This document shows positions 17,522 through 26,340 of a stretch of DNA of 64,000 bases, piece after piece. A program made the translations under genes and the position numbers. The notes beneath the pieces are model-generated. The model was not told the DNA's origin and searched no databases. It worked only from the letters and a program-made list of their open reading frames with translations. This DNA comes from JBAYSY01 sp041675885 (GTDB lineage: Bacteria > Pseudomonadota > Alphaproteobacteria > Rhodobacterales > Rhodobacteraceae): contig JBAYSY010000007.1 of NCBI GenBank assembly GCA_041675885.1, positions 1 through 64,000 of the forward strand, given 5' to 3'. The stretch's first letter is position 1. Each line of letters opens with the position of its first letter.

Positions 17522-18094
17522 ATGAACGGGGGCGAGTCGATGGACCTGAGCGGAAAGTTCCTGATTGCAATGCCCGGCATGGGCGACCGGCGCTTCGAGC
17601 GCAGCGTGATCCTGCTGTGCCGCCATTCCGGTCAGGGGGCGATGGGGCTCATCGTCAACAAGCCCCGGCCCGACCTCGCCTTTCCGGCTCTGCTTGAACA
17701 GGTCGGCCTCGACTGCGCGCCGGGCAGCCGCGAGATCCGGGTGCATTTCGGCGGGCCGGTGGAACTGGGCCGGGGCTTCGTGCTGCATTCCGATGACTAT
17801 CACAACCAGCCCGCCACGCTCGACGTGGCCGAAGGCTTTGCGCTGACCGGCACCATGGACATCCTCGAAGCGCTGGCAAAGGGCGAGGGACCGCGCGACG
17901 TGCTGGTGGCGCTGGGCTATGCCGGCTGGGGCCCGGGGCAACTGGAGGCCGAGATCCTGCACAACGCCTGGCTGACCTGCGATGCCCCGCCGGAGCTGGT
18001 GTTCTCGGGCGACGCCAGCGCGAAATGGGGCGCGGCGCTGGGGCTCTTGGGGATCGACCCGGTGATGCTCTCGGCCGCGGCCGGGCGGGCCTGA
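17522..18094 (+). CDS. YqgE/AlgH family protein
   Basis: A 190-residue cytoplasmic protein of the UPF0301/YqgE/AlgH family. LSGKFLIAMPGMGDRRFERS at the start, GAMGLIVNKP, VHFGGPVELGRGFVLHS and GYAGWGPGQLEAEI are family hallmarks, quoted here in short pieces. The biochemical role is not established; AlgH was named for an effect on alginate regulation in Pseudomonas. The ATG at 17522 is preceded by a GGGGGGAAG run; the ATG at 17540 also has a purine-rich site and cannot be excluded. The gene ends before a large palindromic intergenic element and is convergent with tsaC. Confidence 0.9.
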   Translation: MNGGESMDLSGKFLIAMPGMGDRRFERSVILLCRHSGQGAMGLIVNKPRPDLAFPALLEQVGLDCAPGSREIRVHFGGPVELGRGFVLHSDDYHNQPATLDVAEGFALTGTMDILEALAKGEGPRDVLVALGYAGWGPGQLEAEILHNAWLTCDAPPELVFSGDASAKWGAALGLLGIDPVMLSAAAGRA

Positions 18095-18126
18095 CTTCCG
18101 GCCCGGCGCGCGGGCGGAGAGTGCGG

Positions 18127-18299
18127 GAGCGGGGTTTTCCACCCCCCCCTCGCTCCCCCGGAGAGTATTTCTGGCAAGATGAAATGCAGGGGCCTTGAGT
18201 CCCCCTGTTCTTCGCCGTGATACAAATATCCTCCGGGGTCGCCATTGGATGCGCCATTGGTTCAAGCCCAATGGCGACGGGGTGGAAAACCCCCGCTCC
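18127..18299. repeat. Large nested palindromic intergenic element
   Basis: Three levels of inverted repeat are nested in about 170 bases between the convergent algH and tsaC genes. The outer arms (18127-18146 and 18279-18299) pair GAGCGGGGTTTTCCACCCC with its near-perfect complement. The middle arms (18156-18170 and 18223-18238) pair CCCCCGGAGAGTATT with AATATCCTCCGGGG. Two inner hairpins lie inside: CAGGGG/CCCCTG at 18187-18207, and CGCCATTGG/CCAATGGCG at 18252-18276, with a second CGCCATTGG copy at 18240-18248. The CCCGGAGTATTT-like core resembles a repeat I recall from Rhodobacteraceae intergenic regions. It could be a bidirectional terminator or a mobile repeat. Confidence 0.8.
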
Positions 18300-18328
18300 T
18301 GTCCTGTCCGTCCTGCGCAGGCGGCGGG

Positions 18329-19297
18329 TCAGGGGCGGGGCGCGGCGGCGCGGCGCAGGCGGTCGTTGATCGCGCGGCCGAGGCCCCTCTCCGGCACCGG
18401 GGCGAAGGCGATGCGGCCTGCGGGGCCCGCCAGCCGGTCGGCTTCGCGCAGCAGGTGGAACAGCCGCGCCGCCGCCTCGACCGGATCGCCCGCCTCCGAC
18501 AGGTTCAACGCCGCGCCGGCACAGCGGGGGCCGAAGCCGACCCAGACCTCGCCCGGTGCGGGTGCCGTCACCCCCAGCCGCAGCCGTGCCTCGGGCGCGT
18601 AATGCGATTCGAGTTGCCCGGGCGCGTTCGGCCGCTCCGGCCCGGCGTCGGGCGGGGCGAGCGAGCCGCCGAGGCAGGCTTCCAGCGCCTCGGCCGGGAT
18701 CCCGCCGGGGCGCAGCAGCCTCGCCACGCCGCCCGCCAGCCCGACGATGGTCGATTCCACCCCCACCGCGCAGGCGCCGCCGTCGAGCACCGCGTCGATC
18801 CGGCCGCCGAGCCCGTCGAGCACATGGCCGGGCCGGGTCGGGCTGACCCGGCCCGAGGGGTTGGCCGAGGGCGCGGCCAGCGGCCCGCCGAAAGCCGCAA
18901 GCAGCGCCTGCGCCACCGGATGCGCGGGCACCCGCACCGCCACCGTATCGTGCCCGGCCGTGACCAGCGGCGACACCCCCGCCCCGGCGCGCAGCGGCAG
19001 CACCAGCGTCAACGGTCCCGGCCAGAAAGCCGAGGCGAGCCGTTCGGCCCTGTTGTCGAAATCTGCCACCGCCCGTGCCGCCGCCACATCCGGCAGATGC
19101 GCGATCAGCGGGTTGAAGCGGGGCCGCCCCTTGGCCTCGAAGATCCGCGCCACCGCCATGTCGGACCGCGCATCGCCGCCCAGCCCGTAGACGGTTTCCG
19201 TGGGAAAGGCGACCAGCCCCCCTTCGCGCAGCAGCGCGGCGGCGCGGCCGATCCCCTCGGGCGTTGCTGGCAGCAGGGCGGTGGCGGCTTGGCGCAT
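18329..19297 (-). CDS. tsaC: L-threonylcarbamoyladenylate synthase (Sua5/TsaC)
   Basis: This enzyme makes threonylcarbamoyl-AMP from threonine, bicarbonate and ATP for t6A37 modification of tRNAs. The 322-residue length with a C-terminal extension marks it as the Sua5 type rather than the short TsaC type. The YrdC domain covers about residues 10-200: GGLVAFPTETVYGLGGDA at 26-43, KGRPRFNPLIAH, and FWPGPLTLVLP are visible. SAN in APSANPSGRVSPT and STIVGL complete the site. The C-terminal Sua5 domain follows a linker with LESHYAPEARL. The ATG at 19297 gives the expected N-terminus. It is divergent from an acyl-CoA dehydrogenase gene. Confidence 0.93.
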   Translation of the reverse strand: MRQAATALLPATPEGIGRAAALLREGGLVAFPTETVYGLGGDARSDMAVARIFEAKGRPRFNPLIAHLPDVAAARAVADFDNRAERLASAFWPGPLTLVLPLRAGAGVSPLVTAGHDTVAVRVPAHPVAQALLAAFGGPLAAPSANPSGRVSPTRPGHVLDGLGGRIDAVLDGGACAVGVESTIVGLAGGVARLLRPGGIPAEALEACLGGSLAPPDAGPERPNAPGQLESHYAPEARLRLGVTAPAPGEVWVGFGPRCAGAALNLSEAGDPVEAAARLFHLLREADRLAGPAGRIAFAPVPERGLGRAINDRLRRAAAPRP

Positions 19298-19417
19298 GGC
19301 GTGACGCGGCGTATCTGTTGCTGGGCGGGGGGCATGGGGTAAACATGCCGTGCGAACCCCATAGCCGCGCGCCGCCCCGATGCCAAGCGCGCCCGCAATG
19401 CCCGAAAGAGGTGCCCC

Positions 19418-21124
19418 ATGCCCTACCGCGCCCCCGTCGCCGAATTCCGCTTTGTCTTCGACCATGTGGTCGGGCAGCCGCAGGTGGCCGCGACCGACGC
19501 CTTCGCCGAGGCGACGGCGGAGACCGTGGATGCCGTTCTGGCCGAAGCCGGGCGGCTGTGCGAGGAGGTGCTGGCGCCCTTGCAACGAAACGGCGACCTG
19601 CATCCGGCGCGGCTGGAAAACGGCGTGGTGCGCACCTCGCCCGGCTTTGCCGACGGTTACGCCGCGATCCGCGACGGCGGCTGGGTGTCGATCGCCGCCG
19701 ATCCGGCGCATGGCGGCATGGGCCTGCCGCAGAGCGTGGCGACGGCGGTGAACGAGATGATGTCCTCGGCCTGCCTGTCGCTGCAACTGAGCCCGCTGAT
19801 GACCCAGGGCCAGATCGAGGCACTGGAGCATCACGCCCCGGACGCGCTCAAGGCGGTCTATCTGCCGAAACTGGTCTCGGGCGAGTGGTGCGGCACGATG
19901 AACCTGACCGAACCGCAGGCGGGGTCGGACGTGGGCGCGCTGCGGACGCGGGCCGAACCGAACGGCGACGGCTCCTACGCCGTCACCGGGCAGAAGATCT
20001 TCATCTCCTGGGGCGACAACGACTTTACCGCCAATACCTGCCATCTGGTGCTGGCCCGCCTGCCGGACGGCGCGCCGGGGACGCGCGGCATCAGCCTGTT
20101 CCTGGTGCCGAAACTCATCCCCGACGCGGCGGGCGAACCCGGCGAGGCCAACAGCCTCAGGGTGGTCAGCCTGGAGCACAAGATGGGGCTGCACGGCTCG
20201 CCCACCGCGGTGATGGAATTCGACGGGGCCAGGGGCTGGCTGGTGGGCGAGCCGCACAGGGGCATGGCGGCCATGTTCACCATGATGAACAACGCAAGGC
20301 TGGGCGTGGGCGTGCAGGGGATCGGCGTGGCCGAGGGGGCGTTCCAGCACGCGCTGGCCCATGCGGTCGAGCGCAGGCAGGGCCGGACCCCGCCGGCGGC
20401 CGGCACCGACAGCATAGCGGGCCATGCCGATGTGCGCCGGATGCTGGCGCAGATGAAGGCCGAGGTCTTCGCCGCCCGCGCCATCGCGCTGTCCTGCGCC
20501 GTGGCGATCGACATGGGCCGCGCGACCGGCGACGCCGACTGGCTGGCCCGCGCCGCGCTGCTGACCCCCATCGCCAAGGCGCATGGCACCGATATCGGCA
20601 TCGAGGTGGCCTCGATGGGGATGCAGGTGCATGGCGGCATGGGCTTCATCGAGGAGACCGGCGCGGCGCAGTATCTGCGCGACGTGCGGGTCACCGCGAT
20701 CTACGAGGGCACGAACGGCATCCAGGCCATGGACCTCGTGGGCCGCAAGATGATGGACGGCGGCGAGGCCGCCTTCCGCCTGTTGCAGGAGATCGAGGAC
20801 GGCGCCGAGGCCGCGCGCGGCCCGCTGCCCGATCTGGCCGAGGATATCTGGACCGCCGCCGAGACCCTGCGCGAGGCGGTGGAATGGCTGGTCGGGCAGG
20901 AGACCGAGGACCGTTTCGCCGGGGCCGTGCCGTTCCTGCGCGCCTTCGCCCGGGTGCTGGGCGCGCATTTCCACCTGAAGGCGGCGCTGGCCGATCCGGG
21001 CCGCATCCCGCTGGCGCGGGTTTACATCCGCCGCCTGCTGCCCGAACATGGCGCCCTGCTGGCCCAGATGCGCGAAGGGGCCGAAGGACTGTTTGCCGTA
21101 ACCATGGAGGAACTGGCAAGATGA
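19418..21124 (+). CDS. Acyl-CoA dehydrogenase, DmdC-like
   Basis: A 568-residue FAD-dependent acyl-CoA dehydrogenase of the long form with an extra C-terminal domain, as in 3-methylmercaptopropionyl-CoA dehydrogenase (DmdC) and relatives. The N-terminal leader PYRAPVAEFRFVFDHVV, the central NLTEPQAGSDVGAL FAD/substrate motif, and IYEGTNGIQAMDLVGRK (catalytic glutamate region) are typical. The family oxidises acyl-CoA to enoyl-CoA and passes electrons to ETF. Its substrate cannot be fixed from sequence; DMSP-derived thioesters or medium-chain acyl-CoA are both possible. No dmdB, dmdD or dmdA is nearby. It overlaps the next gene by four bases (ATGA), indicating an operon with the MBL hydrolase. 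Confidence 0.85.
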   Translation: MPYRAPVAEFRFVFDHVVGQPQVAATDAFAEATAETVDAVLAEAGRLCEEVLAPLQRNGDLHPARLENGVVRTSPGFADGYAAIRDGGWVSIAADPAHGGMGLPQSVATAVNEMMSSACLSLQLSPLMTQGQIEALEHHAPDALKAVYLPKLVSGEWCGTMNLTEPQAGSDVGALRTRAEPNGDGSYAVTGQKIFISWGDNDFTANTCHLVLARLPDGAPGTRGISLFLVPKLIPDAAGEPGEANSLRVVSLEHKMGLHGSPTAVMEFDGARGWLVGEPHRGMAAMFTMMNNARLGVGVQGIGVAEGAFQHALAHAVERRQGRTPPAAGTDSIAGHADVRRMLAQMKAEVFAARAIALSCAVAIDMGRATGDADWLARAALLTPIAKAHGTDIGIEVASMGMQVHGGMGFIEETGAAQYLRDVRVTAIYEGTNGIQAMDLVGRKMMDGGEAAFRLLQEIEDGAEAARGPLPDLAEDIWTAAETLREAVEWLVGQETEDRFAGAVPFLRAFARVLGAHFHLKAALADPGRIPLARVYIRRLLPEHGALLAQMREGAEGLFAVTMEELAR

Positions 21125-22173
21125 TGGATGGCTGCTGCGGCCAGATCAGGCACCCCCACGCCGAGCCGCCCGCCCCCGGCGCCGTGACCGAGGTCGCCGA
21201 AGGTGTGCTCTGGCTGCGGGTGCCGCTGCCGCTGCGGCTCGATCATGTCAACGTCTATGCGCTGGATGACGGCGACGGCTGGACGGTGATCGACACCGGC
21301 TTCGACACCGCCGAGGCGCGGGCGGTGTGGGAGTCGCTTCTGGCCGGACCGCTGGCCGGAAAGCCGGTGCGCCGTCTGGTCGGCACCCATCACCACCCCG
21401 ACCATATCGGCCTTGCCGGATGGTTCGGCGAACGGGGGGTGGAACTGACCACCACCCGCACCGCCTGGCTCTATGCGCGGATGCTTACCCTTGATGTGCA
21501 GGAGGAACATTCGCCCGAAACGCTCGCCTTCTACCGCGCGGCGGGGATGGACCCCGGCATCTACGACAGACTCGCCACCCGGCGGCCCTACAATTTCGCC
21601 GATGTGGTGGCGCCGCTGCCCGCGGGTTTCACCCGGCTGGTCGAGGGCGGGCACATCCGCATGGGCGGGCGCGACTGGCGGGTGCGCATGGGCAACGGCC
21701 ACGCCCCGGAACACGCGACGTTCTGGAGCGAGGACGACCGGCTGGTGATCGGCGGAGACCAGCTTCTGCCCGGCATCTCGCCCAATATCGGTGTCTATTC
21801 GACCGAACCCGAGGCCGATCCGCTGGCCGAATGGCTGGAAAGCTGCCGCCGTTTCCTGCCCCTGGCCGATGACACGCATTTCGTGCTGCCGGGGCACAAG
21901 CTGCCGTTCACCGGCCTGCCGCTGCGGCTGCACCAGTTGATCGAGAACCACGACCACGCCCTTGAGCGGCTGCTGGCGCATCTGGACGAGCCGCGCCGGG
22001 GCGGCGAATGTTTCCCGCCGATCTTCAAGCGCCCGATCGAGGCGGAAATCTACGGCATGGCGCTGGCCGAGACCATCGCGCATCTCAACCACCTGTGGCA
22101 CACGGGCCGGGCCACCCGCCGCGAGGTGGACGGGATCTGGCTGTGGCAGAAGGCGCACGATGCCCCGGCGTGA
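21121..22173 (+). CDS. MBL-fold metallo-hydrolase
   Basis: A 350-residue metallo-beta-lactamase-fold hydrolase. The dinuclear zinc motif is THHHPDHIG at about residues 83-91, with further metal ligands in GNGHAPEHA, GGDQLLP and the C-terminal LPGHKLPF. The C-terminal part (about 260-350) is helical, as in the LACTB2-like branch. Such enzymes often cleave thioesters or RNA, but no substrate can be assigned. The ATG at 21121 overlaps the stop of the acyl-CoA dehydrogenase gene, and GGAGG lies just upstream, so both are translated together. It overlaps the DUF6173-like gene downstream by 14 bases. A CoA-thioester hydrolase role would fit the neighbour but is inference. Confidence 0.88.
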   Translation: MMDGCCGQIRHPHAEPPAPGAVTEVAEGVLWLRVPLPLRLDHVNVYALDDGDGWTVIDTGFDTAEARAVWESLLAGPLAGKPVRRLVGTHHHPDHIGLAGWFGERGVELTTTRTAWLYARMLTLDVQEEHSPETLAFYRAAGMDPGIYDRLATRRPYNFADVVAPLPAGFTRLVEGGHIRMGGRDWRVRMGNGHAPEHATFWSEDDRLVIGGDQLLPGISPNIGVYSTEPEADPLAEWLESCRRFLPLADDTHFVLPGHKLPFTGLPLRLHQLIENHDHALERLLAHLDEPRRGGECFPPIFKRPIEAEIYGMALAETIAHLNHLWHTGRATRREVDGIWLWQKAHDAPA

Positions 22174-22663
22174 CGAGATCAGCACCACCGCCGAGGCGCA
22201 TGAGGCCAGTGCGCTTCGTTACGCCGGGGTGGTGCATACCGACCCCGACACCCCCGCCACCTGCGAACAAAAGCCCCTGCCCGAGCCGATGACACGCAAG
22301 CCCTATGTCGAAAAGACCCCGGCGCAATGGGCATATGAGCGGCTGATCCTTTATATCCGCAATTTCGAAAGCCAGCTCGATGCCGAGCACGAGGTGGTGC
22401 TGGGCTTTGCCGGCAGCGATGCGGGCGTGTTGCAGATCGAGGGGATCGGATATTTCGAACCCGATATCGTCACCTTCTACGGCAGCGACGAGGGCGGGCG
22501 GAAGACGCAGCTGATCCAGCATGTCGGCCAGTTGAACGTGATCCTGCGGGCGATCCCGCGTGGCGACGCGGACGACCCGCCGCGCCGGATCGGCTTTCGC
22601 CTTGCGGTCGAGCTTGAGGACAGCGCGGGGGACAGGCCGGAGGAGCATGACCCACGGGCATAG
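22160..22663 (+). CDS. DUF6173-like conserved hypothetical protein
   Basis: A 167-residue soluble protein of the kind seen in Rhodobacteraceae. The N-terminal 50 residues are variable. The conserved part begins at about 52 with TPAQWAYERLILYIRNFE and continues through HEVVLGFAGSDAGVLQIEG, DIVTFYGSDEGGRKTQLIQH, and RIGFRLAVEL (quoted in separate short pieces). I match it from memory to DUF6173; no function is known. It overlaps the MBL gene by 14 bases and is followed 15 bases later by a histidine phosphatase gene, so it probably belongs to the same transcript. Confidence 0.7.
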   Translation: MPRRDEISTTAEAHEASALRYAGVVHTDPDTPATCEQKPLPEPMTRKPYVEKTPAQWAYERLILYIRNFESQLDAEHEVVLGFAGSDAGVLQIEGIGYFEPDIVTFYGSDEGGRKTQLIQHVGQLNVILRAIPRGDADDPPRRIGFRLAVELEDSAGDRPEEHDPRA

Positions 22664-22678
22664 GGGGGCATCGCATCC

Positions 22679-23281
22679 ATGGCCGATCTGTGGTTCATCC
22701 GCCATTTCCGCACGCCCTGGAACGCCGAGGGCCGGATTCAGGGCCGACGCGACATCGCGCTCGACGATCCGCCGGGGGCCGATGACATGGCCGCGCTGGC
22801 GCGCAACCGGGCGGCGCTGGCCGGGCGGGATTTCGGGGCGATCTGGTCCTCGCCGCTGATGCGTCCGCGGCAGACGGCGGCGCTGCACGGGTTCGAGGCG
22901 CCGGAACTGCTCCCCGACCTTGCCGAACTGGCCTTCGGCGCCTTCGAGGGCCGATGCTGGGCCGATCTGGAGGCCGCGCACCCGGGCCTGTGGCGGTCGG
23001 CACCGGACCGGCTGCCGCTGGGCGAGCCCTTCGACGGCTTTCTTGCCCGCGTCGCCCGGGTGATCGGGCGCGCCCGCGCCCGCCCCGGCCCGCCGGTTCT
23101 GGTGTTCGGCCACGGCACCTGGGCGGCGGCGATGCTCTGCCTGCTCGAAGACCGCGACCCCGCGACGATGAACCATGCCCCGCTGATGCCGAACGGCACG
23201 CTGCTGCGGCTGTCGCCGGGCCGGGGGCGTCAGTCCGCCACCTCCGGGGCGCTGTCCTCCTCCTCGTCCGGGTCGGTATAG
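22679..23281 (+). CDS. Histidine phosphatase (phosphoglycerate mutase-like) family protein
   Basis: A 200-residue protein of the histidine phosphatase superfamily. The phosphohistidine motif is FIRHFRTPWNAEGRIQGR near residues 6-23, in which the usual RHGxT is RHFRT; the second histidine is in VFGHGTWAAAM near 145. SSPLMRPRQTA and ELAFGAFEG are the other family motifs. The substrate is unknown; cobalamin-phosphate and small sugar phosphates are common for relatives. The last 52 bases overlap the 3' end of the convergent tetR gene at 23230, so its C-terminal Ser-rich tail is encoded opposite the regulator's acidic tail. Confidence 0.85.
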   Translation: MADLWFIRHFRTPWNAEGRIQGRRDIALDDPPGADDMAALARNRAALAGRDFGAIWSSPLMRPRQTAALHGFEAPELLPDLAELAFGAFEGRCWADLEAAHPGLWRSAPDRLPLGEPFDGFLARVARVIGRARARPGPPVLVFGHGTWAAAMLCLLEDRDPATMNHAPLMPNGTLLRLSPGRGRQSATSGALSSSSSGSV

Positions 23282-23877
23282 CGGGTGTTGTAGGATTCGA
23301 TGATCCGGTCCATCGCCGCGCGGGTGATGCGGTTGTGCTCTGCGGCCGCGAACCCCAGCGTCGCCACCATCTTCCAGTGGCCATACATCAGCGACACGAA
23401 CAGAAAGCCGATCTCGCGGCAGGCCCGCTGGCTGAGGCCCGGATTGCTGATCTGCACCTCATGGGCGATGGTGTGCTGCAAAAGCCCATACTGGCCGCGC
23501 AGGGCCTCGCGCACCGGTCCGGACCCGGCGGCAAGCGAAAACATCGCGTCGTAAACCGCATCGTCCAGCGGCTTTCCCAACCCCTTGCCCGCAAGGAAAT
23601 CGAAGAAGAAGTCAAGGAACACCGGAAGCCGCTCCGCCGTCCGCGCCTCCAGCACCCCGCGCATCAACAGGTTGCGGTAGCCGTCCGCCAGCGCGTCGCA
23701 GACCGCGACCATCAGCTTTTCCGGATCGGGAAAATAATGGCGGATCAACTGGCGCGACATCCCCGCCTCCTGCGCGATCAGGTCATAGGACGGCAGCGGC
23801 AGCCCGTTCTTTTGCAGTGCGCGCATGGTGGCCCGGACGATTTCGGGGCGGCGGAGGGTGGTGTTCGGCTTGGACAT
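23230..23877 (-). CDS. TetR-family transcriptional regulator
   Basis: A 215-residue TetR regulator. The helix-turn-helix lies at about 25-55 (YDLIAQEAGMSRQLIRHYFPDPEKL in pieces: LIAQEAGMSRQLI, RHYFPDPEK). The C-terminal ligand domain contains LFVSLMYGHWKMVATLG and ends in an acidic tail. It starts with ATG at 23877. An imperfect inverted repeat, CCTACAAC / GTTGCAAGG (23909-23930), lies just upstream and could be the operator. Its 3' end overlaps the convergent phosphatase gene by 52 bases. The regulated genes are not evident; the divergent methyltransferase-rhodanese operon is the nearest candidate. Confidence 0.85.
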   Translation of the reverse strand: MSKPNTTLRRPEIVRATMRALQKNGLPLPSYDLIAQEAGMSRQLIRHYFPDPEKLMVAVCDALADGYRNLLMRGVLEARTAERLPVFLDFFFDFLAGKGLGKPLDDAVYDAMFSLAAGSGPVREALRGQYGLLQHTIAHEVQISNPGLSQRACREIGFLFVSLMYGHWKMVATLGFAAAEHNRITRAAMDRIIESYNTRYTDPDEEEDSAPEVAD

Positions 23878-24012
23878 GTCGATCCTGACAGGGCGAAGGG
23901 CGCGTTATCCTACAACAGAAGGTTGCAAGGTCCAGCCCCGGCCGACATGGACGGGGCCGCCGGGTTGCCCCTGCCGGTGCGCCCGGGCAGGATGCGGGCA
24001 GGGAGGCGGGTG

Positions 24013-24693
24013 ATGCGGCAAAGATTCCTGAACGTCGGCGGCGGCAGCAAGCAGGTCTGGCTGCCGCCCACCTATGCCGGGTGGGAACATTGCCTGCTCG
24101 ACATCGACGCCACGGTCTCGCCCGACATCTGCCTCGACGCGCGCGAACTGGCCGGCCTCGACCCGGCCCAGTTCGATGCGATCTACTGTTCGCACAACCT
24201 GGAGCATTACTTCGCGCATGATGTCTCCCGGGTGCTGGGCGGTTTCCGCCATGTGCTGCGGCCGGGAGGATTCGCGGAAGTCCGGGTACCGGACATGCAG
24301 GCGCTGATGCGCACCGTGGTCGAACGCGGGCTGGATATCGACGACGTGCTCTACCAGTCGGGCATGGGGCCGATCATGGTGCGCGACGTGATCTACGGCT
24401 ACGGGCGGCAGATCGAAAGCTCGGGGGTGGATTTCTACGCCCACAAGACCGGATTCACCCCGCGCTCGCTCTCGGCGGCCTTGAAGCGGGCGGGTTTCGT
24501 GCAGGTGGGCTTCCTGCCCGGCCGCCACCTGGAGGTCGCGGCGGTGGGTTTCACCGCGCCACCGACCGAAGCGCAGCTCGCGCTGTTCCGCCAGCCCGCG
24601 GGGCAGGAAACTCCCGCGCCCGGAAACCCCGTGCCGGAGCGTGCGAAAGCTGCTAACCCTTCAGCCGGGAGCGAGGGAGGAGACCCGTCATGA
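24013..24693 (+). CDS. Class I SAM-dependent methyltransferase-like protein
   Basis: A 226-residue protein with a Rossmann-type methyltransferase core. FLNVGGGSKQVWLPP near the N-terminus is an atypical SAM loop, followed by DICLDARELAGLDPAQFDAIYCSHNLEHY (in pieces: CLDARELAGL, IYCSHNLEH) and VLRPGGFAEVRVPDM, matching Methyltransf_11-type enzymes that work on small or glycan substrates. The C-terminal 40 residues are Ala/Pro-rich. The ATG at 24013 was chosen because GGGAGGCGGG precedes it. Its stop overlaps the start of the rhodanese gene (ATGA), so the two are coupled. The substrate is unknown. Confidence 0.8.
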   Translation: MRQRFLNVGGGSKQVWLPPTYAGWEHCLLDIDATVSPDICLDARELAGLDPAQFDAIYCSHNLEHYFAHDVSRVLGGFRHVLRPGGFAEVRVPDMQALMRTVVERGLDIDDVLYQSGMGPIMVRDVIYGYGRQIESSGVDFYAHKTGFTPRSLSAALKRAGFVQVGFLPGRHLEVAAVGFTAPPTEAQLALFRQPAGQETPAPGNPVPERAKAANPSAGSEGGDPS

Positions 24694-26267
24694 CGAAACG
24701 GATGAGCGTGGCGCGGTTGCGCACCCTCTGGGCCGGGGGCGGCGAGGTCGCGCTGTTCGACGTGCGCGAGGAAGGCCCCTATGCCGAGGCGCATCCGCTG
24801 TTCGCCGTCTCGCTGCCGGTGAGCGAGGTCGAGGCACGGATCAGGGCGCTGGTGCCGCGTCGCTCGGCCCCGGTGGCGGTCTATGACGCGGGCGAGGGCC
24901 ATGCCGAACGCGCCGCCCGGCGCATCGCGGCGATGGGCTACAGCGATGTCTCGGTGCTCGACGGCGGGCTTCATGCCTATGCCACGGCGGGTGAGGTCTA
25001 CCGCGACGTCAACGTGCCCTCGAAAGCCTTCGGAGAGCTGGTCGAGGCGATCCGGCACACCCCTTCGCTGCCCGCGCCCGAGGTCCGGCACATCCTCGAA
25101 ACCGAAAAGGACGTGGTGGTTCTCGACGCCCGCCGGTTCGAGGAATACGCCACCATGAGCATCCCGCGCGGGCGTAGCGTGCCGGGGGGCGAACTGGTCT
25201 ACCGCATCGGCGAGGTCGCGCCCTCGCCCGATACGCTGGTGATCGTGAATTGCGCCGGGCGCACCCGCAGCATCATCGGCACCCAGAGCCTGATCGACGC
25301 GGGCATCCCCAACCGGGTAGTGGCGCTGCGGAACGGCACCATCGGCTGGACGCTGGAGGGGCTGGAACTGGACCGCGCGCGGGCCGAGACCGTGCCCGAC
25401 CCCGGCCCCGAGGCAAGGGCCGCCGCCCGCGCCCGCGCCGCGCGCCGGGCCGCGCATGTGGGGGTGCCGATCATTGGCGCCGATACGCTGGCGCAATACC
25501 GGGACGAAGCGGGGGAACGCACGCTCTACCTGCTCGACGTGCGCAGCCCGCAGGAATACGCGGCCGGGCATCCGGCGGGGTTCGACAGCGCGCCGGGCGG
25601 GCAGCTGGTGCAGGCGGCCGACGAATGGCTTGCGGTGCGCGGCGCGCGGGTGGTGCTGTTCGACAGCGACGGGGTGCGGGCACGGATGACCGGGGCCTGG
25701 CTTTATCAGATGGGCTGGGATGTGGCGGTTCTGGACGAAGGCGCGCTTGTCGGCGACGACACGACCCCGCCCCCGGGGCCGGTCATGCCGGACATTCCCG
25801 GGGCAGCACGCATCACTCCGGCCGAACTGCACGCGGCGGGCGACGGCGTGGCGGTGGCCGACCTTGCCCGCAGCCCGGCCTATCTGCGGGGCCATATCCC
25901 CGGCGCCTGGCATGTCTCGGGGCCGGAACTGGCGCGCGACCTCGCCCGCCTGCCCGGCACGGGGCCGGTGGTGCTGACCTCGCCCGACGGGATCGTGGCG
26001 GCGGCAAACCTTGCCGATGCGGGCTCCGCCCGGCCGGTCAGGGTGCTCACCGGCGGCACCGATGCCTGGCGCGCGGCGGGCCTGCCGCTTTCGACCGAGC
26101 CGCGCTGGACCTCGGAGCCGATCGACACCTACAAACGCCCCTACGAGGGCACCGACAACCCGCGCGAGGCGATGCAGGGCTATATCGACTGGGAGTTGCA
26201 ACTGGTGGCCCAGCTTGCGAACGACGGCATCTCGCGCTTCCGCGTGGTGCGCGCCGCGCCGGACTGA
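24690..26267 (+). CDS. Four-domain rhodanese-like sulfurtransferase
   Basis: A 525-residue protein made of four tandem rhodanese-like domains (about 1-105, 120-235, 255-355, 370-470). It ends with a conserved tail containing PRWTSEPIDTYKRPYEG. Only domain 2 has the active-site persulfide cysteine (Cys188 in NCAGRTRS). The equivalent loops in domain 1 (YDAGEG), domain 3 (FDSDGVRA) and domain 4 (TSPDGIVA) lack cysteine, so these are probably structural or substrate-binding. The protein is cytoplasmic with no signal peptide. It is translationally coupled to the upstream methyltransferase and followed by a ThDP enzyme. Persulfide transfer is known for the family; the acceptor here is unknown. Confidence 0.9.
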   Translation: MTKRMSVARLRTLWAGGGEVALFDVREEGPYAEAHPLFAVSLPVSEVEARIRALVPRRSAPVAVYDAGEGHAERAARRIAAMGYSDVSVLDGGLHAYATAGEVYRDVNVPSKAFGELVEAIRHTPSLPAPEVRHILETEKDVVVLDARRFEEYATMSIPRGRSVPGGELVYRIGEVAPSPDTLVIVNCAGRTRSIIGTQSLIDAGIPNRVVALRNGTIGWTLEGLELDRARAETVPDPGPEARAAARARAARRAAHVGVPIIGADTLAQYRDEAGERTLYLLDVRSPQEYAAGHPAGFDSAPGGQLVQAADEWLAVRGARVVLFDSDGVRARMTGAWLYQMGWDVAVLDEGALVGDDTTPPPGPVMPDIPGAARITPAELHAAGDGVAVADLARSPAYLRGHIPGAWHVSGPELARDLARLPGTGPVVLTSPDGIVAAANLADAGSARPVRVLTGGTDAWRAAGLPLSTEPRWTSEPIDTYKRPYEGTDNPREAMQGYIDWELQLVAQLANDGISRFRVVRAAPD

Positions 26268-26340
26268 CCGGACCGGCGCGGCGTCTTGCATCCGCCGCCC
26301 CGCCGGGGTTGAGTGGCCGCAGGCAACCGGGGGGACGAAG

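Noticed and set aside
18329..21049. Very long continuous frame through tsaC and antisense to the acyl-CoA dehydrogenase
   Set aside because: Only the part from the ATG at 19297 matches Sua5; the upstream extension is a shadow.
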